A DNA stretch of 31,546 nt from JALZHR01 sp036389695 (GCA_036389695.1 DASVWG010000015.1:1-31546); one strand, 5' to 3'. Positions 23,919 through 31,507 are shown, counted from the stretch's first letter. Made by a program: numbers and translations. The notes: generated from the letters alone by a model not told the origin.

Positions 23919-26571
23919 CGCGACCCGCTGGCAGAAAATCGAAGAAGTTTTCCAGACGGCGCTCGATAAACCGACGCCCGAAAAGCGCGAAGCATATCTC
24001 AAGCAGGCTTGCGCGGGCGACGCGAAACTGCGCGAAGAAGTCGAAAAACTCCTTATTCAATTTGATGAAGCCGAAGATTACGCCGACGCGACCGAAGCCG
24101 ACCCGGACGAAAGCAAATCGCTTTTGTCCGCCCTGCTCAACACCGATAAAGACGACGAAGACCCGGTTATCGGCAATCGTCTGGGCGCGTATCGCGTCGA
24201 AGCCGAAATCGGGCGCGGCGGAATGGGAACGGTTTATCTGGCGGTGCGCGACGACCGCGAATTTAACAAAAAAGTCGCCGTCAAACTGGTCAAGCGCGGA
24301 ATGGACACGGATTATATCCTGCGCCGTTTTCGGAAAGAAAGACAGATTTTAGCCTCGCTCGAACACCCGTTTATCGCCGCTTTGCTCGACGGCGGAACGT
24401 CGCCCGACGGTCGCCCGTATTTCGTCATGGAGCTGGTCGAGGGCAAAAATTTTTACGAATACTGCGACGAAAATCGTTTGAATTTAAGAGAGAGGCTCCG
24501 GCTTTTCCTGCGCATCGCCGAATCGGTCAATTTCGCGCATCAGAATTTCGTCATTCACCGCGATTTAAAGCCTTCGAATATTTTAATCACGGCGCAGGGC
24601 TTGCCGAAGCTGCTGGATTTCGGCATCGCCAAGCTTTTAAATCCCGACAATCCGAACGAAGCGGTTTCGCAGACTTTTACCTTGATGCGGGCGATGACGC
24701 CGAAATACGCTTCGCCCGAACAAATCAAAGGCGACCCGCTGACGTTTGCGACCGATGTTTACAGCCTGGGCGTTCTGCTTTACGAAATCCTGTGCGGTCA
24801 TCGCCCGTATGTTCCGGCTGGCGCGCAGGCGCACGAGCTGGCGCGCGTCATCTGCGAGGAAACGCCCGAGCTGCCGAGCGCCGCGATTGCGAAAACCGAC
24901 GCGAGCGTGCTTGAAGAATACAAAAACAAAACTTCTTCGCCCGTCGATTTAATCGCCGAAAAACGCGCTTCGAGCGTCGAAGAATTGCAGCGGGAACTGG
25001 AAGGCGCGCTCGACAGCATCGTGATGAAATGTCTGGAAAAACGCCCGCGCAAGCGTTACGCCGGCGTGAAGGATTTAATCGACGACATCAATGCTTATCT
25101 GACCGGAAACGCTTTAAACATTCCGCTTTACGCGTCGCGCGCGCCGGACACTTCGACCACGACCGGCGGAAACGCGATTGCCGTTCTGCCTTTGAAATTG
25201 ATGGGCAAAGGCGAAGCCGATTATTTAAGCCTGGGTTTGGCTGACGCTTTGATTTCGCGCCTCAGCCAGGTCAAACGCTTCACCGTGCGCCCGACAAGCT
25301 CCGTTTTGCGTTACGCGCAGGAAGAAACTTTCGACCCCTTGCAAGCCGGGCGCGAGCTGGGCGTCAATTACGTTCTGGACGGCTGGATAAAACAATTCGG
25401 CGGGCGCATCCGCATTTCGCTTCAATTATTGGAAGTGCGTGAAGGCAACGTCGTCTGGGCGGGAAAATTCGACGAAAAATCCGGCGACGTTCTGGAAATC
25501 GAAGACTCGATTTCGGCGCAGGTCGGCGAAGCCCTTGTGCCGCAGCTGTCGGGCGACGAGCGCGAAAAACTCGCTCGCCGTCCGACCGACAACGCCGCCG
25601 CTTTCGAAGCCTTCCTGCGCGGTCGTTATCATTTCAACACTTTTACCGAAGAAGGCTTCGCCAAAGCCATCGTCGCCTACAATCAGGCAATCGAGCTTGA
25701 CCCGAATTACGCGCTCGCCTATGCCGGAATCGCCGATTATTACAACTGGCTCGGCGTCTACGGCGTTTTGCCCGCGCAGCAGTGTTTTCAGGCGGCGAAA
25801 AATAATTCGCTGAAAGCCATTGCGCTGAACGAAAATCTTTCGGAAGCGCACGCCGCGCTCGGTTTCGCCGCCGTCGCCGGAGATTACGATTGGAAACGCG
25901 GCGCGGAAGCCTGCCGCCGCGCGCTGGAACTGAACCCGCACAACGCGCAGGCGCACGTCTGGTATTCGCTCCAGCTTTTTATGGAAGCCCGCTTTGACGA
26001 AGGCGAGCATCACGCCAGGCGCGGCATCGAGCTTGACCCGCTGACGCCGTATAATGTTTACAATCTCGCGTGGTGTTTATATTTCGCCCGTCGCTACGAA
26101 GACAGCATCCGGCAATACGAAAAAACGATTGCCGAAAATCCGCTCTACAGCATCGCGTATTACGGCTTGAGCTGGACGCTCAGAAAAACCGGGCGTTTCG
26201 ATGAAGCCTTAAACGCCGCGCGCCGCGCGATGGAGCTCTCCGGCGAAGACAGCCTTTTCAATCTCGCCCAATACGGTCAAACGCTCGCCTGCGCCGGACA
26301 GCGCGACGAAGCCCTCGAAGTTTTGCAAAAGCTTCAGACGGCTTCCGCCGAGCGCTTCGTCTCGCCGTATCACACGGCAATTATCCATTGCTTTCTCGGC
26401 GATAAAGAAAAAACTTTCGAATATCTGGAACGCTCGTTCGAAGCCAGAGAAGCGTGGCTCGTCTGGACAGGCGTCGAGCCGATTTTCGACGAAATCCGCG
26501 CCGACGAACGCTTCAAAAACATCCTGCGCCGCATCGATTATCCGCGTCTTTCGGAAGGGCATTTATCATGA
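23905..26571 (+). CDS. Ser/Thr protein kinase with one FlgO-like/TPR module, sigma-factor partner
   Basis: 888 residues. The pre-kinase helix segment (RWQKIEEVFQTALDKPTPEKREAYL and so on, 8-50) is followed by an acidic linker (~53-88). The kinase domain (~94-400) has IGRGGMGTVY, Lys127, HRDLKPSN (218-225), DFGIAK (238-243), YASPEQ (268-273). A FlgO/TolB-N-like domain covers ~424-545 (IAVLPLK, LADALISRLSQVKRF, VRPTSSVLRY, VLDGWIK, FDEKSGDV). TPRs run from ~565 to 870 (AFEAFLRGRYHFN, AIELDPNYALAYAG). No transmembrane segment was seen, so it should be cytoplasmic. It overlaps the sigma gene by 14 nt upstream and the hydrolase by 4 nt (ATGA) downstream, forming a three-gene operon. It is the simplest of the three paralogous kinases here. 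Confidence 0.94.
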   Translation: MNPISATRWQKIEEVFQTALDKPTPEKREAYLKQACAGDAKLREEVEKLLIQFDEAEDYADATEADPDESKSLLSALLNTDKDDEDPVIGNRLGAYRVEAEIGRGGMGTVYLAVRDDREFNKKVAVKLVKRGMDTDYILRRFRKERQILASLEHPFIAALLDGGTSPDGRPYFVMELVEGKNFYEYCDENRLNLRERLRLFLRIAESVNFAHQNFVIHRDLKPSNILITAQGLPKLLDFGIAKLLNPDNPNEAVSQTFTLMRAMTPKYASPEQIKGDPLTFATDVYSLGVLLYEILCGHRPYVPAGAQAHELARVICEETPELPSAAIAKTDASVLEEYKNKTSSPVDLIAEKRASSVEELQRELEGALDSIVMKCLEKRPRKRYAGVKDLIDDINAYLTGNALNIPLYASRAPDTSTTTGGNAIAVLPLKLMGKGEADYLSLGLADALISRLSQVKRFTVRPTSSVLRYAQEETFDPLQAGRELGVNYVLDGWIKQFGGRIRISLQLLEVREGNVVWAGKFDEKSGDVLEIEDSISAQVGEALVPQLSGDEREKLARRPTDNAAAFEAFLRGRYHFNTFTEEGFAKAIVAYNQAIELDPNYALAYAGIADYYNWLGVYGVLPAQQCFQAAKNNSLKAIALNENLSEAHAALGFAAVAGDYDWKRGAEACRRALELNPHNAQAHVWYSLQLFMEARFDEGEHHARRGIELDPLTPYNVYNLAWCLYFARRYEDSIRQYEKTIAENPLYSIAYYGLSWTLRKTGRFDEALNAARRAMELSGEDSLFNLAQYGQTLACAGQRDEALEVLQKLQTASAERFVSPYHTAIIHCFLGDKEKTFEYLERSFEAREAWLVWTGVEPIFDEIRADERFKNILRRIDYPRLSEGHLS

Positions 26572-27470
26572 AAATAAAGCGCGTCTCGTCATATAAAACC
26601 GCAGCCGACCGCAAATTTCCCGGCGATTGGCTCGACAAAATCCAGAAACAAAACAATTTCGAATATCAAAAACTAACCGTCCCGACGTTTTTCGGCGAAA
26701 CCGTCGTGCTCGCGCACAATCACGACCGGAAACATCTCGCGCCGCTCGTCTATTTTCCGGGCTTTCGCACCAGCGGAATTTTTCTCGATTTAAACGACAA
26801 TCTCGCGCCGCTCAAAAAGGATTTCCGGCTTTATCTGGTCGACGTCATCGGTCAGCCGGGAATGAGCACGGGCAATACGCCCGACGCGAAATCGGGCGAA
26901 TACGCCGCGTGGATCGGCGAAGTTTTCGACGGTTTGAATTTAGATGAAACGAATATCGCGGGCGCGTCTTTCGGCGGCTGCCTGTGCCTGAAAGCGGCGC
27001 GTCACCTGCCCGACCGCATCACGAAAGCGATTTTGCTGAATCCGTCAGGTTTAACCAATATTTCCTTCGCGCCAAAAACCAGCTTTTACAACTTTATGCC
27101 GCTCATTTTTCCGAGCCGCAAAACGGTCGAGAATTTTATGGAATACGTCGTTTTCGGCGCTCAAGCGAATGTTTCCGAAGCGTGCTGGAACGCCGTCGCC
27201 GAATTCGAGCTGCACGCCATCCGAAATTTTCGCCTCAAAGCCGATTACCCGTATAAAATGAGCGATGCCGAACTGGCGGGCATAACCGTCCCGATTTATC
27301 TGATTTTGGGCGAAAACGACCGGCTGATTCCGCCCCAAAAAACGCTCGCCCGCGCTAAAGATTTATTGCCGACCCTAAAAGAAACGCATCTTCTGAAAGG
27401 CGTCGGGCACGGCATCGAATGCTCGCACGAAGCCGTTCGGATTCTTAAAAACATACTGGAAGCCGCTTAA
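26568..27470 (+). CDS. Alpha/beta hydrolase, third gene of the sigma-kinase operon
   Basis: 300 residues. The ATG at 26568 overlaps the kinase stop as ATGA, with GAAGG ~10 nt upstream; the longer in-frame start would lie inside the kinase gene. The fold is a typical alpha/beta hydrolase: VYFPGFRTSG (61-70) at the oxyanion strand, VDVIGQPGMS (91-100), nucleophile Ser134 in AGASFGG, Asp251 in LILGENDRLIPP and His281 in GVGHGIE. There is no signal peptide, so it is cytoplasmic. The substrate is unknown. A cap region rich in aromatic residues (FAPKTSFYNFMPLIF) suggests a hydrophobic ligand. The fixed position behind a sigma-kinase pair suggests it is either a target or part of the response. Its 3' end overlaps the convergent gene by 4 nt. 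Confidence 0.92.
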   Translation: MKIKRVSSYKTAADRKFPGDWLDKIQKQNNFEYQKLTVPTFFGETVVLAHNHDRKHLAPLVYFPGFRTSGIFLDLNDNLAPLKKDFRLYLVDVIGQPGMSTGNTPDAKSGEYAAWIGEVFDGLNLDETNIAGASFGGCLCLKAARHLPDRITKAILLNPSGLTNISFAPKTSFYNFMPLIFPSRKTVENFMEYVVFGAQANVSEACWNAVAEFELHAIRNFRLKADYPYKMSDAELAGITVPIYLILGENDRLIPPQKTLARAKDLLPTLKETHLLKGVGHGIECSHEAVRILKNILEAA

Positions 27471-28030
27471 TCATTTTTAATTTCGGCGAATCGAAACGAG
27501 TCTAAAAATCTGTCGGCGCCGCGCCGCGTTTTTTCGTCTTTCGACGCCGCTTCAGGCATCGTTGTAATCACCTGATAAAGCCGCTGCCTGACCAGAAACA
27601 TGCGCTGGATGAGGATTTCCTTCTCATTCGTCAGCACAACCTCGTGCCCGAATTGCCCGCCGAGCCGCAAATCTTTTTCTCCGAGCAGCTTCAATCCCTT
27701 TGCTTTCACAATGTCTGCAATCAGCGCCGTATAATTTTTCTTCAGCTCGTCTTCCTTTAGCATCAGCGGAAGATTCCGGTAATCGGTGACGGAAACGCCG
27801 TAAAATCTTCCCGGCAAAGTCACGATAAACCAATGCGCGTATATTTTGCCGGACTTGGCGTCCAGCTCGTCGACCGACGCTTTCGGAACGCCGGGAAACG
27901 CCGCTTTAAATTTAAATTCTTCGGAAGCAAACTCTTTCCACTCCGGCTCGCCGCTCTGTATCTGCTTCTGCCCGAAATTGACCGTCCAGCCAAGCGCGAT
28001 AAAAATCAAAATTAATCCAAACCTGCTCAT
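27467..28030 (-). CDS. Secreted protein of unknown function
   Basis: 187 residues with a signal peptide (MSRFGLILIFIALGWTVNFGQ, about 1-21). The mature protein starts WKEFASEEFKFKAAFPGVP (positions ~31-49), followed by AHWFIVTLPGRFYGVSVTDYR and RLGGQFGHEVVLTN, and ends FLDSFRFAEI. This layout occurs in exported proteins that share a domain with the E-F-FxxxxPxxP start, seen repeatedly in acidobacterial and planctomycete genomes, but no function is known to me. The stop codon overlaps that of the convergent hydrolase by 4 nt (27467-27470), so the two messages are antisense at their ends. It lies 57 nt after the gene at 28088-28444 and may be co-transcribed with it. Confidence 0.82.
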   Translation of the reverse strand: MSRFGLILIFIALGWTVNFGQKQIQSGEPEWKEFASEEFKFKAAFPGVPKASVDELDAKSGKIYAHWFIVTLPGRFYGVSVTDYRNLPLMLKEDELKKNYTALIADIVKAKGLKLLGEKDLRLGGQFGHEVVLTNEKEILIQRMFLVRQRLYQVITTMPEAASKDEKTRRGADRFLDSFRFAEIKND

Positions 28031-28087
28031 AAAAATTAAATCTCCGCCGCCAAAACGCGCCTTCCGATTTCCCGCTTAATCAGCCAA

Positions 28088-28444
28088 TCAGCGAATCGAA
28101 ACATAAAGCGAATAGCTCGTCGCTCTGCCGTCGTTGTGAACCGTAATAATATATTCATCGGTCGAGCGCAATTCAATCGAAGTGCCCGTCCCGACATCAT
28201 TGCCGCCGATGTCCACACTAACATTGCCGCTTCGCGACCGCACGCTGACGGTCATCGTCTGCCCGCGCGACGCGCCCAAAACATAGCTGCGGCTTCCGCC
28301 CGAAGCGATATTCCCCGCAACGGTCGTCGATGTCCGCCCGCGCGCAAACCGAAGCCTCGTCTGCGAAAAAGCCGCCGAATCCATCATCCCGATTATCATC
28401 AAAACCGCTAAAACTTTAACGATAAAATTTAGTTTTCTTTTCAT
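28088..28444 (-). CDS. Small secreted protein, paralogue of the gene at 1611
   Basis: 118 residues from the ATG at 28444, chosen for AAAGGAG 8 nt upstream; an ATG eight codons earlier lacks this. The signal peptide is ~1-28 (FIVKVLAVLMIIGMMDSAAFSQ). The mature ~90 residues are RLRFARGRTSTTVAGNI, then SRSYVLGASRGQTMTVSV, VDIGGNDVGTG and DEYIITVHNDGRATSYSLYV. The spacing of RFxRG, GQxM and EYxIxxxxDGxAxxYxL is shared with the protein at 1611-2003. Such domains often act as periplasmic inhibitor or binding modules (a PliI or PPC-like beta-sandwich), which is inference. Confidence 0.82.
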   Translation of the reverse strand: MKRKLNFIVKVLAVLMIIGMMDSAAFSQTRLRFARGRTSTTVAGNIASGGSRSYVLGASRGQTMTVSVRSRSGNVSVDIGGNDVGTGTSIELRSTDEYIITVHNDGRATSYSLYVSIR

Positions 28445-28503
28445 TGCCGTTCTCCTTTGTTGTTTCACTAAAACACTTTTACATTTTAATTAAATTCGAT
28501 GAC

Positions 28504-28529
28504 TTGCCGTCAGCTTCGGCTCACGGCAA
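28504..28529 (-). terminator. Hairpin after the alarmone synthetase gene
   Basis: TTGCCGTCAGC (28504-28514) pairs with GCTCACGGCAA (28519-28529) around a TTCG tetraloop, with one C-C mismatch. It begins directly after the stop of the minus-strand synthetase gene. No T-run follows on that strand, so it is a stability hairpin or a weak terminator. Confidence 0.5.
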
Positions 28530-28530
28530 C

Positions 28531-29568
28531 TCATTTTTCAATCAAATCCATATATTCTCTATTTATCGCTCTCCAATCATCTACAGATATTTCGTAATCG
28601 CTTTTTAAATATCTCCTCATAAAAAGTTTGTGAAAATCGTAATTATTAAAATTTATCGCTACGCAGCAAAAGGTATTATCCGTTATGGGCGGCTGTAGTG
28701 AAACGTCTTGAATATATAGCTCAGTAGCCTTCCTGCTTTTTTCCAGTAAGGAATTTATTTCGCCGATTGTTTTAAAGCCCGCTTGCGTTAAATCCTGAAC
28801 TAAAGGTGAGTAATCACTGGCGACTTCATAATCCGGCAATTTTTCTCTTAAAAATATCTTTAATGTATCAAGATTTATAGGTTGTGAATTTATGTCTTCT
28901 TCCTGCCCCTTTTCAAAAATTTCCGTTATCTCTTCATTCTTTTCCTGTCTTTGATCAAAAAACAGTTGGAAATGTTTATCGGCTACATAAAACATTCCGC
29001 TCAACGCGTAAAAGTCTCGCTTCAATTCTTCGGGAATATCTTTGTCGGTTTTATAATCGAGATAATGAGAAATGTTTGCCCACGCATCCATTGCAATTGT
29101 GCGAACCTGAATTTCAAAAGGTATGTCAAGAATATTGTTATATCTTGTGCCTCTGAAATTTTTGCCTAGCTTTGCTATGAAATGAACGGATAAATAACCG
29201 AAAGACGCGAATTTTGAATTATCAATTTTGTTATCTTCTTTAACTACGTCAAAAGTGTTCCGAATTACATTACCGATTTTTTCAATATCAGTTAAAAATA
29301 AACAAATAACTCTCAAGCCCACTATATCGTTTATATCTTCAAAGGGCTTTTCAATCTGGTATAAACTAATTTTTTTTAGAAACGAATCCAATTCTTTTAT
29401 GCGCGATGGAATAGAGTGAATTTTTATTTCCGTTTTATCTATTTCTTCTTTTAAGGTAAACAGCGCTTCTTCTTGTAATCTTTCATAAAACCGTTCATTT
29501 TGCTTAAATGTTTGAGCAGCTTCTTCGTTATCGGCTTGGCGAGCTTGCTTCTTAATATTAGTAGCCAT
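28531..29568 (-). CDS. Single-domain RelA/SpoT-type alarmone synthetase (GTP pyrophosphokinase family)
   Basis: 345 residues. AAGGAAG precedes the ATG. The RelA/SpoT nucleotidyltransferase domain (~25-205) keeps the synthetase motifs: SRIK (Arg56, Lys58), DINDIVGLRV (essential Asp81 and Arg86), FGYLSVHF (Tyr125, Ser127, His129) and FEIQVRTIAMDAWANISHYLDYK split as EIQVRT (152-157) and AWANISH (162-168). There is no HD hydrolase, TGS or ACT domain, so this is a small alarmone synthetase type. It should transfer pyrophosphate from ATP to GDP/GTP, or in toxic variants to another acceptor. An acidic C-terminal region of ~140 residues (DIPEELKRDFYALSG, EEITEIFEKGQEEDI) is unusual. The gene is clearly richer in A/T than all others here, which suggests transfer from another genome. 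No partner antitoxin was found next to it. Confidence 0.88.
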   Translation of the reverse strand: MATNIKKQARQADNEEAAQTFKQNERFYERLQEEALFTLKEEIDKTEIKIHSIPSRIKELDSFLKKISLYQIEKPFEDINDIVGLRVICLFLTDIEKIGNVIRNTFDVVKEDNKIDNSKFASFGYLSVHFIAKLGKNFRGTRYNNILDIPFEIQVRTIAMDAWANISHYLDYKTDKDIPEELKRDFYALSGMFYVADKHFQLFFDQRQEKNEEITEIFEKGQEEDINSQPINLDTLKIFLREKLPDYEVASDYSPLVQDLTQAGFKTIGEINSLLEKSRKATELYIQDVSLQPPITDNTFCCVAINFNNYDFHKLFMRRYLKSDYEISVDDWRAINREYMDLIEK

Positions 29569-29618
29569 TTATTTATTATCTTCCTTTCGGTGGTCTGTCT
29601 ATCAACTGATTCGGCGCA

Positions 29619-29627
29619 ATCATAGCA
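29619..29627 (-). promoter_or_regulatory. Extended -10 promoter of the alarmone synthetase gene
   Basis: On the minus strand CCCTGTGCTATGATT contains an extended -10 (TGC-TATGAT). No good -35 is present at 17-18 nt. The distance to the ATG is about 50 nt. The same CCCTGTGCTA..ATT string occurs upstream of the next minus-strand gene. Confidence 0.4.
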
Positions 29628-29661
29628 CAGGGCGGGAGCCGGGAAAAGAAAATATCCGGCG

Positions 29662-30006
29662 TCAAAATGACGGCGGCGATGGCGGCGCGTTTGGCGGCGA
29701 TTCGGGTTTTCGGAATCTGGCGATAAGCGTTAGAAGCAGATATGGCGGAATCGAATAGAGCAGGATGTTGACAAGAAAAAAGGTGACAGCCATTAAGACT
29801 TTCCTGATTGTCAGGACCGGCGCGTAATCTTCCGCCGTCGGCGGCGAGAAGTAATAAAAAATCTCCGTCGGCAGTCTGACGGGCATTTGCAGATAAGCGA
29901 AGTATGGCGAGCGGCTGGCGGAAGTGAAATAAATCACCACCAGAATGCCCAGATAGACGGCGACGAGAATAAATCCGATGAGAATCGACAGCAGAACGCG
30001 CTTCAT
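29662..30006 (-). CDS. Small membrane protein, two predicted helices
   Basis: 114 residues. The first hydrophobic segment is ~4-29 (VLLSILIGFILVAVYLGILV) and the second ~69-95 (VLMAVTFFLVNILLYSIPPY), with a loop rich in Tyr and Pro between them. The C-terminus is basic, then Pro-rich (ESPPNAPPSPPSF). No family is recognised. It lies upstream of the synthetase gene on the same strand, with a ~93-nt gap that contains a separate promoter. It has its own extended -10 promoter at 30064-30093. Confidence 0.7.
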   Translation of the reverse strand: MKRVLLSILIGFILVAVYLGILVVIYFTSASRSPYFAYLQMPVRLPTEIFYYFSPPTAEDYAPVLTIRKVLMAVTFFLVNILLYSIPPYLLLTLIARFRKPESPPNAPPSPPSF

Positions 30007-30063
30007 ATTATTTATCTTTAATTTTCGCGGGCGGCAGAATGCCTTTTAATTAAATCGCCGCTA

Positions 30064-30093
30064 ATATTAGCACAGGGTTTGGAAATGTGTGAA
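30064..30093 (-). promoter_or_regulatory. Promoter of the small membrane protein gene
   Basis: On the minus strand, TTCACA (-35), an 18-nt spacer and TAATAT (-10) extended by TGC. The string CCCTGTGCTA is shared with the promoter at 29619-29627. It lies about 58 nt before the ATG at 30006. Confidence 0.5.
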
Positions 30094-30177
30094 GATTTTT
30101 ATTTTATCAGGCGCTTTATTTTTTATTTACAGACTCGTTCTTTAGTGATATTTTGCGCTTGTAATATGTATGTATCG

Positions 30178-30184
30178 AAAGGAG
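30178..30184 (+). promoter_or_regulatory. Ribosome binding site that selects a TTG start
   Basis: AAAGGAG at 30178-30184 is 9 nt before TTG at 30194. The upstream in-frame ATG at 30170 has no ribosome site and would place this motif inside the coding region. Confidence 0.7.
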
Positions 30185-30193
30185 TTAAACGCG

Positions 30194-30646
30194 TTGGAGA
30201 AACTTGAGGTAAAAACCGGCAAATTTCATTTTATTTTAATTGCGCTGCTCGGACTTTTTCTGGTTCCGCTGAGCTTGTTTAATTTGATTAACGGGCTTTC
30301 GCGAGGCTTTAAGCTTGCGCCTTTCGGGATAGGCTTGGTGATGCTGGCGATTTTCGCCCTTGTGGTGTGGCTGATGGTCAGAGCTTATCGAAAAACGGTG
30401 AAGTATTTTACCAATGAAGGACTGACGCTCAACAGCGGGCGGCAGATGGCTTGGACGGATTTGAGCCGCGTGGTCAATCAAATCAGAGTGAAGCCGGGCA
30501 CTAATATAAAAATGCTCTGGCGCACCGAAATTCAATTTAAAAACGGCGAAACGGCTTGGTTGATTCCCGGCAAGGTCGCTAATTTTCAGGAAGTCAGCGC
30601 TTTTGTCAGCACTCTGCCGTGCGAGCAAACGGAAGTAAAGGTTTAA
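30194..30646 (+). CDS. Membrane protein with PH-like cytoplasmic domain
   Basis: 150 residues from a TTG start selected by a strong AAAGGAG. Two hydrophobic helices follow: ~10-36 (FHFILIALLGLFLVPLSLF) and ~45-63 (FGIGLVMLAIFALVVWLMV). The remaining ~80 residues are a basic beta-rich domain: YFTNEGLTLNSGRQMAWTDLSRV, IKMLWRTEIQFKNGETAWLIPGKVANFQEVSAFV. This two-helix-plus-bPH layout is common in small bacterial membrane proteins of unknown role. It is divergent from the gene at 29662-30006, with the spacer 30007-30193 between them. No function can be given. Confidence 0.78.
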   Translation: MEKLEVKTGKFHFILIALLGLFLVPLSLFNLINGLSRGFKLAPFGIGLVMLAIFALVVWLMVRAYRKTVKYFTNEGLTLNSGRQMAWTDLSRVVNQIRVKPGTNIKMLWRTEIQFKNGETAWLIPGKVANFQEVSAFVSTLPCEQTEVKV

Positions 30647-30792
30647 ATTCCGCAGCTCGTTTAGTAAAAGTTAAAACTCGCGTCGTCAAAGCTGAAACCG
30701 TCTTCGTAAATTTCGTCAAACTCTTTTAGTCAGCCGGAGTGTATTGTTTTTTGTCTGCCGGCGTTGTTGATTCCGGCGGCGGGCTGGTAATG

Positions 30793-30835
30793 AAAAAAGC
30801 CGCGTCTCCTGAATGTCTGGAGAGACGCGGCTTTT
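30793..30835 (-). terminator. Strong intrinsic terminator of the secreted protein gene
   Basis: AAAAGCCGCGTCTC (30795-30808) pairs perfectly over 14 bp with GAGACGCGGCTTTT (30822-30835), with a 13-nt loop. Read on the minus strand it ends in a T6 run (complement of 30793-30798). It lies 21 nt after the stop of the gene at 30857-31411. The T4 on the plus strand means it may also stop transcripts from the gene ending at 30646. The 146 bp from 30647 to 30792 show nothing else. Confidence 0.92.
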
Positions 30836-30856
30836 GAGCAAAACGTTTTTAAATTA

Positions 30857-31411
30857 TTACGGAGTCGTTCCGCCGCGAACGGAGATGTTGCCCGATTCGA
30901 TGGTTTCCAAAGGAAAATCCGTCGGCTGATTCTGTTCGCAGAGCGCCGGGTTACCGGTGGTCGTCGGGTCGTTGTCAAAGAAATGAACAAGACTGATTTT
31001 GTCGCGATTTTTTCCCGGCTCGCCGTTGTCCTGCACCGAAAAATAAGCGGTGTCCATCAGGCTCGGGTCGTTTGTCCGGCGGATTCTGCCGCCGAAAATC
31101 GCGATGTTGCCGACGATTTTCATACAGCTGATGTCAAACTGCGCCTGATATTTCGACTTGCCGTTCTCGCCGGTGAAAGCCGCGTTGTGAACGATGGCGC
31201 GACCCGAGACCGTGCCGTCATTGTTGCGGCGCGCGCTAAACGAAAACTGACGCCTGACGAATTCGCCCTGCCCGTTGTCGACCAGCAGCGTGCCCTGCCC
31301 GCTAGCCGATTCCTGCGTGTTTTGCTGAGCCGATGCCGTGTTGAAAGATGTGGCGATTCCAAACGCGGCTAATGCCGTGATGACGGCGCTCAAGGTGATT
31401 TTTCTAAACAT
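30857..31411 (-). CDS. Secreted protein of unknown function
   Basis: 184 residues from the ATG at 31411, chosen because GGGGAGG lies 8 nt upstream and a signal peptide follows (MFRKITLSAVITALAAFGIATSFNTASAQ split: hydrophobic 9-25, AxA site near 28). The longer start at 31453 lacks these. The mature domain is beta-rich: GTLLVDNGQGEFVRRQFSF, VSGRAIVHNAAF, YQAQFDISCMKIVGNIAIFGG, then AYFSVQDNGEPG and SLVHFFDNDP. A Cys pair (ISCM, ALCEQ) could form a disulfide. The end is GNISVRGG. Similar small exported proteins with a D-N-G rich beta pattern are frequent in this type of genome. Function unknown. A strong terminator follows. Confidence 0.84.
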   Translation of the reverse strand: MFRKITLSAVITALAAFGIATSFNTASAQQNTQESASGQGTLLVDNGQGEFVRRQFSFSARRNNDGTVSGRAIVHNAAFTGENGKSKYQAQFDISCMKIVGNIAIFGGRIRRTNDPSLMDTAYFSVQDNGEPGKNRDKISLVHFFDNDPTTTGNPALCEQNQPTDFPLETIESGNISVRGGTTP

Positions 31412-31443
31412 ACTTATGTCCTCCCCATGCTCTAATGGAATTA

Positions 31444-31507
31444 AAAAAGTCATTTCTCGAATGACTTTTGCCTAATAAAAATAAGTCATTCCTTGTTTGA
31501 ATGACTT
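31444..31507. repeat. Two tandem hairpins built from the same AAGTCATT arm
   Basis: Hairpin 1 pairs AAGTCATT (31447-31454) with AATGACTT (31460-31467) and, on the minus strand, is followed by a T-run, so it looks like a terminator. Hairpin 2 pairs AAGTCATTC (31483-31491) with GAATGACTT (31499-31507). Both lie upstream of the gene starting at 31411 on the minus strand, either as the terminator of a gene beyond the window or as a leader attenuator. Confidence 0.75.

Noticed and set aside
23460..26013. Long minus-strand frames opposite the sigma and kinase genes
   Set aside because: The plus-strand genes have clear domain matches; the antisense frames show Arg/Phe/Val-rich shadow composition.
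28136..28411. 91-codon plus-strand frame opposite the small secreted protein
   Set aside because: The minus strand has a good ribosome site, signal peptide and a paralogue; the plus frame has none of these.
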